A stretch of DNA of 44,059 nucleotides from a bacterium (GTDB lineage Bacteria > Desulfobacterota > Deferrisomatia > Deferrisomatales > Deferrisomataceae), in contig JALUTY010000046.1 of assembly GCA_027021615.1 (NCBI GenBank), positions 1-44,059 of the forward strand. Direction: 5' to 3'. The position numbers and the translations under genes were made by a program. The notes under the pieces are model-generated. The model saw nothing but the letters and a program-made list of their open reading frames with translations, was not told where the DNA came from and did not search any database. This document shows, one piece after another, positions 31,285 through 42,818 of this stretch (positions are counted from its first letter, which is position 1; each line of letters opens with the position of its first letter).

Positions 31285-31743
31285 CCGGCTTGGCCTTCGG
31301 CCCGTTGGAGGGCTAGGAGGCTAGCATTCAGGGGTCAGAATTCAGGCGACAGAAGACAGAACGCAAAGCCACCGTGGCCGAGGCGACGTCGCGGGACCAC
31401 GCCCCGTCCACTGACCCCTGCCCTCTGACCCCTGATCTCCGACACCGTGAGGTGACGCCAACGAGGCGGGGCATGGGGCCTGCTTCCGGCCGGGCGCGAG
31501 TGCGGCATCCGATCGCCGCGCCTTCGCATGCCGTTGCCGGAGCAGCCTGTTCGGGCGGCGACAGCGGAGGGGCCTGGAATTCGACAAAGCTACAGATGTT
31601 CGAGGGGCGCGGCGAGCCAAGGAGCCGCGCCCGGCTTTCCAGCAGGCCCCATGCCCCCCGGACCGTGAGGTGACGCCAAAAAGGCGTGGCTATGCTTGAA
31701 ACGCTGGGAGATCACGGAGGTTTTTTAAGCGTCCTAGCCGAAG
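31285..31743. repeat. Gene-free region of dispersed repeats and a MITE-like element
   Basis: No gene is convincing here. 31291-31322 is a copy of the repeat also at 32412-32453 and 5781-5808. CAGGGGTCAG (31329-31338) recurs inverted as CTGACCCCTG at 31411-31420 and 31425-31434. 31444-31679 is a MITE-like element with 18-base direct repeats and 17-base inverted ends. 31485-31534 also occurs inverted at 30-80. This looks like intergenic mobile or REP-type DNA, not a decayed gene. Confidence 0.7.
31444..31679. mobile_element. MITE-like element, 236 bases
   Basis: ACCGTGAGGTGACGCCAA occurs as perfect direct repeats at 31444-31461 and 31662-31679. Just inside, GGGGCATGGGGCCTGCT (31468-31484) and its exact complement (31641-31657) are inverted, extended imperfectly by about 15 more bases. 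It encodes no transposase. A partial copy near 5866-5898 shows that the end sequence is dispersed in the genome. Confidence 0.5.
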
Positions 31744-32391
31744 TTACTGGGAGGCGGGGCGGTCCTCGGGCTCCACCACCTCGAACCCACCGGCCGGCAG
31801 GGTCCGCTCCAGCCGCCGCCGGGCGCCCAGCAGGTTCTCGTGGGGCTTCATCACGAGGCACGGCTTTCCGTTCCGGCCGGTTTCCACCGGCTCGGCCGAG
31901 AGCTCGATGCCCGCGAACACCCGCGCGGACTCGGCCCACCTCTTGTTGGGCCGGAACCCGAACCGTCGGGCGAACTCGATGGCCCGCTCCACGATCGCCC
32001 GGGCCAGGGACGGGTCGCAGGGCTCGAACTCCACCTCGTCGTGGAAGATCTCGGGCTTGATGCTCTGCTGGTACTCGTCCGGCTCCAGGTCGGGGAGCAC
32101 CGCCGTGTCCTTGAGCCCCATGCACCACAGGTCTACGTAGTACCCGCCCACCAGGAGGCGTCCGTTCTCGCGACGCCGGGCGAGAAGGATGTGGGCCGAG
32201 CCGCTGTCTCGCCAGCCCCGGCTGATCACACACTCCTCCACGGGCAGGTCCCCGGCCGTGGCGAGGAGGCGACCCATGCTCGACCGGGATCGGGCCGCCT
32301 CCCTTCGCGCCCGCTCCCTGCGCTTCTTCTCCTCGCGTTCCTTCCGCTTCTTCTCCAGCGCCTTCTGGCGGCGTCGTTGCCCGGAACTCAT
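31744..32391 (-). CDS. Unrecognised protein with basic coiled N-terminus
   Basis: A 215-residue protein I cannot place in a known family with confidence. Residues 1-36 are almost wholly lysine, arginine, glutamate and glutamine (KALEKKRKEREEKKRRERARR), a probable charged coil that may bind nucleic acid. The rest is globular, with RGWRDSGSAHILLARRRENGRLLVGGYYVDLWCMGLKDTA and a helical region PSLARAIVERAIEFARRFGF that look conserved. The ATG at 32389-32391 has AAGGAGCGAG upstream. It lies between repeat-rich gaps, 345 bases from dnaA and on the opposite strand. No function is proposed. Confidence 0.7.
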   Translation of the reverse strand: MSSGQRRRQKALEKKRKEREEKKRRERARREAARSRSSMGRLLATAGDLPVEECVISRGWRDSGSAHILLARRRENGRLLVGGYYVDLWCMGLKDTAVLPDLEPDEYQQSIKPEIFHDEVEFEPCDPSLARAIVERAIEFARRFGFRPNKRWAESARVFAGIELSAEPVETGRNGKPCLVMKPHENLLGARRRLERTLPAGGFEVVEPEDRPASQ

Positions 32392-32736
32392 GCCACTTCT
32401 CGCTCCTTTTCTTGGGCCTTCGGCCCGCTGGGACGCTAGGAGGCTGGGAGGCCGAAAACAGACCCCCTGCCCCCGGGTACGGGCGCGTCACGCTATCGGG
32501 ACCGGTCCGGCGGCGTCAACCCCAACCCTGCCGGGCCGGGCTCAACCGATCAATTTTCCACACCCCCTTGCGGTGCCCGAGCCGCCTTTGCTAGTCTCGC
32601 CTCGTTGCGGGCCGGCTCTCCCGCCGGCTCCTTCCCCCCTGCTTCCCCGTTTCCGCTGGGCTCGTGCATCCGTCACCGTCGGACCGGGGTGAGCGTTATC
32701 CACACTTGTGGATAACCCTGTGGATACCAAGCCCCC
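32392..32736. other. Repeat-bearing divergent gap upstream of dnaA
   Basis: 32412-32453 is a copy of the dispersed GACGCTAGGAGGCTGGGAGG repeat, starting with a GGGCC-TTC-GGCCC stem. TTTTCCACA (32553-32561) is a weak DnaA-box-like site. TTGCGG (32568-32573) with TAGTCT (32592-32597) is a poor candidate dnaA promoter. No gene is visible. Confidence 0.4.
32696..32727. promoter_or_regulatory. Three DnaA boxes abutting dnaA
   Basis: TTATCCACA (32696-32704), TGTGGATAA (32707-32715, reversed) and TGTGGATAC (32719-32727, reversed, one mismatch) lie 9-41 bases before the dnaA start. They suit autorepression of dnaA and may form one half of a bipartite origin. Confidence 0.8.
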
Positions 32737-34068
32737 ATGGAACAGATCTGGCGATCCATTCTGAGCGACCTGGAGTCCTCGCTGCCCACACAGACGTTTC
32801 AAACCTGGATCCGCCCGATCCGCCCCCTGCGTCTGGACCAGCACGAGCTCCTGGTGGAGGTGCCCAGCAAGTTCTTCGCCGACTGGCTCCAGGACCACGA
32901 GTACCTCAGCCTGATCGAGCGCTCTGCCACCGGCCATGCCGGCCGCCCCGTGCAGGTGCGCTGCGTCCCATCGAAGCAGGAGAAGGCCTATCTCCGCCCG
33001 TCCAAGAAGGAGTCACCGGCTCCACCGGGGTGGCAGGAACGGGCACGGCGGATCGGTCTGAACCCCAAGTACACGTTCGAAGCCTTCGTGGTGGGGAGCT
33101 CCAACCAGTTCGCCCACGCGGCCAGCCTGGCCGTGGCCGAAAGGTCCACGCGGACCTACAACCCCTTGTTTATCTACGGCGGTGTGGGGCTCGGAAAGAC
33201 CCACCTGCTCAACGCCATCGGTAACTTTCGGCTTGCCAACGACCCCGCTGCCAAGGTGTGCTACGTCCACAGCGAGAGCTTCGTCAACGAGATGATCCAG
33301 GCCCTCGCCCACAACCGGATGCCCGAGTTCCGGGAGAAGTACCGGAAGATGGACATCCTGTTGATGGACGACATCCAGTTCATCGCGGGCAAGGAACGCA
33401 CCCAGGAGGAGTTCTTCCACACCTTCAACACCCTCTACGAGAACCACCGCAACATTGTGGTGACGAGCGACAAGTTTCCCAAAGAGATCCCCGGCTTGGC
33501 CGACCGCCTGCGATCCCGGTTCGAATGGGGCCTGATCGCCGACATCCAGCCCCCTGACATCGAGACCAAGGTGGCCATCCTCCAGAAGAAGGCCGAGCTG
33601 GAGTCGATCTTCCTGCCCCTGGACGTGGCCCACTTCCTGGCGGCCCACTGCCCCTCGAACATCCGGGAGCTCGAGGGGTCGCTGATCACCATCATGGCCT
33701 TCGCAAGCCTCACCAAGGCCGAGATTACGGTGGATCTGGCCAAGAGCGTGCTGCGGGGCATGATTCGCGAGGGCTCCCATAAGGTCACGGTAGACCGCAT
33801 CGTCAAGGCGGTGGCCCAGCACTATCACCTGACCGCATCGGATCTCCGGGGCAAGCGCCGAACCAAGGCCGTGGCCCTGCCCCGGCAGATCGCCATGTTC
33901 CTGGCTCGGGAGCTCACCGACTGCTCGTTTCCGGAGATCGGTCAGAAGATCGGGGGGCGTGACCACTCCACCGTGATGTACGCCTGCGAGAAGATCTCAA
34001 AGGCCTTGGAGGCGGATGCGGACCTGCGAGCCGAGCTGGAGTCCATTCGCCGAAAGATCTCTGGATGA
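32737..34068 (+). CDS. dnaA: Chromosomal replication initiator DnaA
   Basis: A 443-residue DnaA. The N-terminal helicase-loading domain (1-85) has WIRPIRPLRL. The AAA+ domain begins at NPKYTFEAFVVGSSNQFAHAA, with Walker A GGVGLGKT (148-155) and Walker B LLMDDIQFIAGKE. The C-terminal DNA-binding domain has the signature RRTKAVALPRQIAMFLARELTD and GGRDHSTVMYA. Length and motifs are complete. The linker is short. The ATG at 32737 lacks a clear ribosome site, and DnaA boxes sit directly upstream, so translation and transcription are probably self-limited. dnaN, recF and gyrB follow in the standard order. Confidence 0.98.
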   Translation: MEQIWRSILSDLESSLPTQTFQTWIRPIRPLRLDQHELLVEVPSKFFADWLQDHEYLSLIERSATGHAGRPVQVRCVPSKQEKAYLRPSKKESPAPPGWQERARRIGLNPKYTFEAFVVGSSNQFAHAASLAVAERSTRTYNPLFIYGGVGLGKTHLLNAIGNFRLANDPAAKVCYVHSESFVNEMIQALAHNRMPEFREKYRKMDILLMDDIQFIAGKERTQEEFFHTFNTLYENHRNIVVTSDKFPKEIPGLADRLRSRFEWGLIADIQPPDIETKVAILQKKAELESIFLPLDVAHFLAAHCPSNIRELEGSLITIMAFASLTKAEITVDLAKSVLRGMIREGSHKVTVDRIVKAVAQHYHLTASDLRGKRRTKAVALPRQIAMFLARELTDCSFPEIGQKIGGRDHSTVMYACEKISKALEADADLRAELESIRRKISG

Positions 34069-34273
34069 CCTGGGGATCACCGGAGGAGAACCCTGGGGAT
34101 AACCTGTGGGCGAGCCGGGCCACCTCAAGACCTGTGGATAAATCCGGGTTTATCCACAAGGTCATCCACAACGGAAAGCGGCCGGCCCAGCGCCTGGTTT
34201 TCACCTTATCCACAAAATCCACAGGCCCTATGACTTACGAGTAAAGAAAAAAAACACCCCAGTAGGAGGAGCC
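34069..34273. other. Probable oriC in the dnaA-dnaN gap
   Basis: DnaA boxes at 34133-34141 (TGTGGATAA), 34150-34158 and 34206-34214 (both TTATCCACA), plus TCATCCACA (34162-34170) and one-mismatch sites near 34094 and 34215, crowd this 205-base gap. An A-rich stretch (34240-34255) next to dnaN is the candidate unwinding element. GTAGGAGGA at the end is the dnaN ribosome site. Together with the boxes before dnaA this forms a bipartite arrangement. Confidence 0.85.
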
Positions 34274-35395
34274 ATGATCGTCCACATCGACAAGGACGCT
34301 GCCGTTCCGGTCTTGGCCCAAGCGGTCTCCGTGCTGGAGCGCAAGACCACCCGGGAGATCCTGGAGCACATCCTCCTGGACGCCCGGGGAGACGCGCTCC
34401 ATGTGCGGTCTACAGACCTCAAGATCAGCCTCGTCCAGAGCCTACCCTGCGAAGTGAAAATGCAGGGAGCGGCTGCGGCTCCGGGCCGAAAGCTCTACGA
34501 GATCGTTCGAGAGCTTCCTGCGGGCACGGCCACCCTCGAACTCGAGGAGAACGGCTGGCTCCACATCACGGCCGCGAAGACCAGCTTCCGGATCCCAACG
34601 GAGCGACCCGATGAGTTTCCGGAGTTCCCGGTGTCGCCCGACGAGTTCTTTCGGTTTCCCGCATTGTCCTTCGTGACCATGCTGGACAAAACGCTTTTCT
34701 CGGCTTCCAACGACGAGACCCGACCGACCCTGTGCGGAGTCTACCTCCATGCCCAAGGGGACCCGAACACCGGCTCACACACCCTGCGCATGGTGTCCAC
34801 CGACGGACACCGGCTCGCCATCATGGAGCAGCCGACATCGGTGGACCTGCATATGTTCCAAGACGGCCTGATCCTCCCGAAAAAGGGTCTCACCAGCCTG
34901 AAGTCCTTGATCGAGGAGGCAGGGGACGAGTTCGAGATCGCCCAGTCCAACGGGAAGATCTTCTGCCGGATCCCCCACGCCCACATGTGCCTGACACCGA
35001 TCGATGGGTCGTTTCCCCGGTATCAGGACGTCATCCCAACGGAGCCAAAGAACCGCGTCACCCTGGCCAAGGACGCGTTCGCTGACGCCCTGCGAAGGGT
35101 CTCGCTGATGACCGACCCCGACACCCACAGCGTCATCCTCGACGCCGACCGGGGACGCGTGCTGCTGACCTCGATGAACACCCTGACCGGCGACAGCCGG
35201 GAGGAGATCGAGGCCACCCTCGAGGGTGAGCCGCTACGCATCGCCTTCAACGCATCGTACTTCCTGGACGCCCTGCGCCACCTCAGCGGCCCGGAGGTTC
35301 GCATCGAGATCGACCAACCCCTGGCCCCCTGCCTGATCCGATCGGATGAGGACCCCGGCTACCTCTGCGTGGTGATGCCGATCCGTATCGACTGA
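34274..35395 (+). CDS. dnaN: DNA polymerase III beta subunit (sliding clamp)
   Basis: A 373-residue beta clamp, which forms a dimeric ring on DNA and tethers polymerase III. The start MIVHIDKDAAVPVLAQAVSVLERKTT is typical, as are GVYLHAQ, LRMVSTDGHRLAI, LPKKGLTSLKSLIEE and the C-terminal CVVMPIRID, whose end forms the binding pocket for clamp partners. GTAGGAGGAGCC precedes the ATG at 34274. recF begins two bases after the stop, so both are co-transcribed from the origin region. Confidence 0.98.
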   Translation: MIVHIDKDAAVPVLAQAVSVLERKTTREILEHILLDARGDALHVRSTDLKISLVQSLPCEVKMQGAAAAPGRKLYEIVRELPAGTATLELEENGWLHITAAKTSFRIPTERPDEFPEFPVSPDEFFRFPALSFVTMLDKTLFSASNDETRPTLCGVYLHAQGDPNTGSHTLRMVSTDGHRLAIMEQPTSVDLHMFQDGLILPKKGLTSLKSLIEEAGDEFEIAQSNGKIFCRIPHAHMCLTPIDGSFPRYQDVIPTEPKNRVTLAKDAFADALRRVSLMTDPDTHSVILDADRGRVLLTSMNTLTGDSREEIEATLEGEPLRIAFNASYFLDALRHLSGPEVRIEIDQPLAPCLIRSDEDPGYLCVVMPIRID

Positions 35396-35397
35396 CG

Positions 35398-38930
<3,533 letters not shown>

Positions 38931-38960
38931 AGGGGGGAGCTTCGGTCGAGGGTCCTCCGG

Positions 38961-40025
38961 TCAACGGTCGTCGGTCTTGGGCCCTGGTATCTCGAGGTTC
39001 TGCTCCGACCCCCGGAACGCGGCGCGCAGCTCCTCGGCCACCTCTTCCGGAGCCCGCAGGACCATGGGCTCGTGCTCGATCACGTCGAAGTGGATGTCGC
39101 TGCAAGCGGCCGGCGGAAACACGGCCCGGGGAACCAACCGGACCTGGCACCGGAACCGGCGGTCGCCCTCGGGCAGTCCCATCAGGGCCAGATTGAAGCT
39201 CCACAGCCCTTGGGACGCCAGGTGACGGAACAGGGAACACAAAGGGTCGATCAGGGAGCCGTAGTCCTCTTGTCCCAGCTCGGCCAGGTCCGATTTGGAC
39301 CGGTGGACCCCTACCCACTCGAAGTACCGGCCCTGGGGTGCCGGGTCCAGGAAGAAGCTCCAGGGACCGTGCTCTCCCAGCCACCGTTCGCCCGCCTCGC
39401 GTTCCGCACGCACGATCGCCTCCCAGGGGCTCTCCCCCGGCAGAACCAGAAGCGAGCCGGCCCCCTCAGCCAGGCGGCGCAATCGGGTCGGCGGGAGGCT
39501 GGTGGCCATGAGCTGGTGGTGGGGGTGGAGGATGCTGGACCCGGCCGGGGGCATGTAGTTCCAGTGGAGCAGCCGCACGGGCAGGTCCGGCCGGTTGCAC
39601 CGAGCCCGGTCGAAGAAGATCCGGGCTGCTGCAAAGGCATCGGTGAGCACCTCGGCCGAGAGCTCCTCGATTCCCACGAAGTGCTCTCGGGTGAGCACCG
39701 ACACCGCACACACCCCGGAGTAGGCGAGAAGGTTTGGAAACACCCGCACCTCTCCGACCCGGATCCGGGGCTCGTCCAGGTCCTCGGGTGCGAACGACGG
39801 GGTGCGGGCTTCCAGGGCGTCGGGGCAGAACGGGCAGTGATCCCGGGTGTGCCCGTACTCGGCGACCAGGTCCGGGATCCGGAGGGGACGGTGGGGCGGG
39901 GTCAACACCCGAACCGTGTCGCCGGTGAGCGGGTGAATGCGCACCTGCACCGTCCGCTCCACCGCCCTGCCGTCGGGCAGCACCATGCGGGCCTTCTCCT
40001 CTCGGATCTCCACCCGGTAGCTCAC
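38961..40025 (-). CDS. GalT-like HIT-superfamily nucleotidyltransferase
   Basis: A 354-residue protein of the galactose-1-phosphate uridylyltransferase fold. It has a zinc-type CPFC (C64, C67) and the catalytic-style HPHHQ (167-171), where H169 stands at the nucleophile position of GalT HPHxQ. Elsewhere similarity to GalT is low, and the usual second zinc histidines are unclear. It may transfer a nucleotide to another sugar phosphate or be a hydrolase or phosphorylase relative. The GTG at 40023-40025 overlaps the thioesterase stop (GTGA), so they are translated together. No sugar genes lie nearby, so a Leloir role is not supported. Confidence 0.75.
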   Translation of the reverse strand: MSYRVEIREEKARMVLPDGRAVERTVQVRIHPLTGDTVRVLTPPHRPLRIPDLVAEYGHTRDHCPFCPDALEARTPSFAPEDLDEPRIRVGEVRVFPNLLAYSGVCAVSVLTREHFVGIEELSAEVLTDAFAAARIFFDRARCNRPDLPVRLLHWNYMPPAGSSILHPHHQLMATSLPPTRLRRLAEGAGSLLVLPGESPWEAIVRAEREAGERWLGEHGPWSFFLDPAPQGRYFEWVGVHRSKSDLAELGQEDYGSLIDPLCSLFRHLASQGLWSFNLALMGLPEGDRRFRCQVRLVPRAVFPPAACSDIHFDVIEHEPMVLRAPEEVAEELRAAFRGSEQNLEIPGPKTDDR

Positions 40026-40438
40026 GGCCGGCCCTCCTTGCGGGAGACCTTCTTCTCCACGGCCTGCAGGAACGGCTCCTCATCGATCACGAACCTCACG
40101 TGACGGGCCGTGCCGATCTGCTCGAGCTCGTCGAAGCACTCCACGTCGAACACGTACTTGCGCCCCTCAAGCTCCACCAGCCGGGCCACCGCTCGGACCC
40201 TCCAGCCCAAGGGCGTGGGTTTCGTGTGACGAAGCTCGACGAACCCGCCCACGCTCATCTGGCCCGGCGCCAGGTCCGGCTCCATCAGCCGGGCCGCGGC
40301 CGCCTCCACCGCGCCCACCAGGAACGGGGTGGCGAACACCGGGGGAGAGCTGTCCTGAAATCGATGGGCCCCCATATCCGTGGTTGTGGTCATTTCGTAG
40401 GTGAAGGTGTCGCCGACGCGCACGGTGCCGTTCGCCAT
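40022..40438 (-). CDS. FlK-like hotdog thioesterase
   Basis: A 138-residue hotdog-fold protein. The segments VFATPFLVGAVEAAAARLM, GQMSVGGFVELRHTKPTPLGWRVRA and RKYVFDVECFDELEQIGTARHVRFV match the fluoroacetyl-CoA thioesterase (FlK) family, with T54 and E64-type and H90-type active positions in the expected blocks. Real substrates of most members are unknown acyl-CoA or acyl-ACP thioesters. AGGAGGAGTTCC precedes the ATG at 40436-40438. It is divergent from feoB and overlaps the GalT-like gene at its 3' end. Confidence 0.85.
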   Translation of the reverse strand: MANGTVRVGDTFTYEMTTTTDMGAHRFQDSSPPVFATPFLVGAVEAAAARLMEPDLAPGQMSVGGFVELRHTKPTPLGWRVRAVARLVELEGRKYVFDVECFDELEQIGTARHVRFVIDEEPFLQAVEKKVSRKEGRP

Positions 40439-40662
40439 GGAACTCCTCCTGCTCTGGTTTCTCGGAAAATCTGCAAGAGATCTCCCGGCCGAGGGTTGGC
40501 GCGGGATGGGAGTGATCTTACTCATACCCAACACCGGCCGCCAGGGGGAGGCTGCTTGTCTCGATCGGTACGTTCGATGAACGGGGGAAGGGGAAGAATT
40601 ATATTGAAAATGAGTTTCAATAGTGTTAGAACTCCAGGGTCGTCCCCCACCGAGGAGGAGCC
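40439..40662. other. Divergent gap between thioesterase and feoB
   Basis: The gap holds the promoters of both units. The feo side has the Fur-box-like palindrome listed separately. GAGT-GATCTT-ACTC (40509-40522) is a small dyad closer to the thioesterase. No additional gene is evident. Confidence 0.35.
40603..40621 (+). promoter_or_regulatory. Fur-box-like operator of the feo operon
   Basis: ATTGAAA-ATGAG-TTTCAAT is a 19-base perfect inverted repeat resembling a Fur box, 41 bases before the feoB start, in AT-rich DNA with a TATATT (-10-like) at its left edge. Iron-dependent repression of feoB is the expected effect; the downstream DtxR-type regulator is an alternative ligand for it. Confidence 0.7.
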
Positions 40663-42645
40663 ATGCCTGGTCGTTGTCACTCGTCTGCCGCACCCCAAGC
40701 CGATCCGTCCCTGCGGAAGATCGTGCTGGTGGGCAACCCCAACGTGGGTAAGAGCGCGCTGTTCAACCGGATCACCGGCACCTACGTGGTGGTGTCGAAC
40801 TACCCGGGCACCACGGTGGAGGTGTCGCGGGGAAGGCTGCGCCTGGGGTCCACGGACGTGGAGGTGGAGGACACCCCGGGCATGTACAGCCTGCTGCCCA
40901 TCACCGAGGAGGAGAGGGTGGCCCGGGACATCCTCTTGGAGTCCCACGCCGACGCGGTGCTCCACGTGGTGGACGCCAAGAACCTGAAGCGCATGCTGCC
41001 CATGACCCTCCAGCTGATCGAGGCCGGCCTGCCGGTGGTCCTGGTTCTCAACATGATCGACGAGGCCGAGCGGCTGGGGGTGCGGATCGACACGGATCGG
41101 CTCGCCCGGTCCCTGGGGGTGCCGGTGGCCACCACGGCCGCCCTCACCGGACGGGGGGTGAAGGAGCTGATCGCTCGTCTCGGCGAGGCGGGAAGGGGCC
41201 GGACCCTTCCGGAGATCTACTACGGCCCGGAGGTGGAGGCCGCCCTCGCCCGGGTGGAGCCCCTGGTCCCGGCCCGGGCCGGCCTCTGCCCCCGGGCCCT
41301 GGCCCTGCTGCTCCTCCAGGGCGACGAGCGGCTGGAGGAGACCCTGGGGCTGTCGGCCGCGGACGTGGAACGGATGGCCGAGGCCCGCAGGGAGGTGGAG
41401 CGCAGGGCCGGAGCCCCGGCGAGCCTGCTGATCCCCGAGCGTCTCCACGACGAGGCGGCCCGTCTGGCGGACGAGGTGTTCCGGGCGCCGGAGGCCGGGC
41501 GGGTGACCTGGGTGGAGCGGTTGAGCAAGTGGATGATGCACCCCGTAACCGGACTGCCGATCCTGGCGGTGGTGCTCTACTACGGGCTGTACAAGTTCGT
41601 GGGGGGGTTCGGGGCGGGGACGGTGGTGGACTTCCTGGAAGGGCACGTGTTCGAGACCTATGTGAACCCCTGGGTCAACGACGCGGTGACCCGGTGGATC
41701 CCGTGGAGGTGGCTCCAGGATCTGATCGCGTTGGACTACGGGGTGATCACCCTGGGTCTGCGCTACGCGGTGGCGATCATCCTGCCGATCGTGGGCACGT
41801 TCTTCATCGCCTTCTCGATCATCGAGGACTCCGGCTACCTGCCCCGGCTGGCCATGCTGGTGGACCGGCTGTTCAAGGCCATCGGGCTGAACGGCCGGGC
41901 GGTCATCCCCATGACCCTCGGGTTCGGGTGCGACACCATGGCCACCATGGTGACCCGTACCCTGGAGACCACCCGGGAGCGGATCATCGCCACGGTCCTG
42001 CTGGCCCTGGCCATCCCTTGCAGCGCCCAGCTGGGGGTGATCCTGGGCATGATGTCGGCCGAGCCCAGGGCCATGGCGGTGTGGGCGGGGTTCGTCATAG
42101 GGGTGTTCCTCCTGATCGGATGGCTCACGGCCCGGATTCTTCCCGGGGAGCCTCCGATGTTCTACATGGAGATCCCTCCCCTTCGCCTGCCGCGGCCCGG
42201 AGCCGTGGCGGTGAAGACCCTGACCCGCATGCAGTGGTACTTTGCCGAGATCCTGCCCCTGTTCCTGCTGGCCAGCGTGCTGATCTGGCTCGGCAAGATC
42301 ACCGGCCTGTTCGACGCGGCGGTGTCCGGCCTGGGCGTGGTGATGGGGTGGATCGGGCTGCCCAAGGAGGCGGCGGTGGCGTTCCTGTTCGGGTTCTTCC
42401 GGAGGGACTACGGGGCCGCCGGTCTGTACGATCTGCAGTCCCGGGGACTGCTGACCGGAAACCAGCTGGCCGTGGCCGCGATCACCCTGACCCTGTTCGT
42501 GCCGTGCATCGCCCAGTTCCTGGTGATGCAGAAGGAGCGGGGCACCAAGACGGCGCTGGCCATCGCCGGGTTCGTGTTCACGTTCGCCTTCGGGGTGGGC
42601 GCCCTGGTGAACGTCGTCTTGACGGCCTTGGGGGTGAAGCTATGA
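40663..42645 (+). CDS. feoB: Ferrous iron transporter FeoB
   Basis: A 660-residue Fe(II) uptake protein. The N-terminal G domain has GNPNVGKSALFN (24-35), the switch motif NYPGTTVEV, DTPG and NMID. A helical GDI-like region follows, then a membrane domain with the two Gate segments (PIVGTFFIAFSIIEDSGYLPR; GFGCDTMATMVTRTLETTRER) and SCAQLGV-type cysteine (AIPCSAQLGVILGMM), with a matching second half. GAGGAGGAGCC gives the ribosome site. The stop overlaps the following zinc-ribbon gene (ATGA). No separate FeoA gene is present; the FeoA domain is fused to the regulator two genes downstream. Confidence 0.97.
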   Translation: MPGRCHSSAAPQADPSLRKIVLVGNPNVGKSALFNRITGTYVVVSNYPGTTVEVSRGRLRLGSTDVEVEDTPGMYSLLPITEEERVARDILLESHADAVLHVVDAKNLKRMLPMTLQLIEAGLPVVLVLNMIDEAERLGVRIDTDRLARSLGVPVATTAALTGRGVKELIARLGEAGRGRTLPEIYYGPEVEAALARVEPLVPARAGLCPRALALLLLQGDERLEETLGLSAADVERMAEARREVERRAGAPASLLIPERLHDEAARLADEVFRAPEAGRVTWVERLSKWMMHPVTGLPILAVVLYYGLYKFVGGFGAGTVVDFLEGHVFETYVNPWVNDAVTRWIPWRWLQDLIALDYGVITLGLRYAVAIILPIVGTFFIAFSIIEDSGYLPRLAMLVDRLFKAIGLNGRAVIPMTLGFGCDTMATMVTRTLETTRERIIATVLLALAIPCSAQLGVILGMMSAEPRAMAVWAGFVIGVFLLIGWLTARILPGEPPMFYMEIPPLRLPRPGAVAVKTLTRMQWYFAEILPLFLLASVLIWLGKITGLFDAAVSGLGVVMGWIGLPKEAAVAFLFGFFRRDYGAAGLYDLQSRGLLTGNQLAVAAITLTLFVPCIAQFLVMQKERGTKTALAIAGFVFTFAFGVGALVNVVLTALGVKL

Positions 42646-42818
42646 AGTGTGATTTCTGTGGTAGGTGGTTCTCCGAGGACGAGGCGCGCAAGGAGTGTCG
42701 GGGCTGCGCGGTGTTCGGAGGCTGCAAGAACGTGAAATGCCCCTACTGCGGGTACGAGATGCCCCGGGAGGCGGGGTGGGTCCGTTGGCTCCGCACCCGC
42801 AAGGAGAAGCGGTCATGA
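42642..42818 (+). CDS. Small cysteine-rich zinc-ribbon protein of the feo operon
   Basis: A 58-residue protein with C3, C6, C19, C22, C28, C33 and C36 in CDFC, CRGC and CPYCGYE knuckles, enough for one or two metal sites, followed by a basic tail (RTRKEKRS). Its ATG overlaps the feoB stop, and its stop overlaps the regulator ATG, so it is tightly embedded. Small Cys-rich proteins next to feoB are often called FeoC or Feo-associated proteins, but this one does not have the FeoC winged-helix pattern. It may bind iron, zinc or an Fe-S cluster and modulate FeoB. Confidence 0.75.
   Translation: MKCDFCGRWFSEDEARKECRGCAVFGGCKNVKCPYCGYEMPREAGWVRWLRTRKEKRS

Noticed and set aside
31374-31673. Small frame within the repeat-rich gap
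   Set aside because: It is made of the MITE-like element and inverted repeats, lacks a ribosome site and looks like no protein.
31285-32736. CRISPR array
   Set aside because: Repeats here are irregular in spacing, some inverted, and too few; no cas gene lies in the window.
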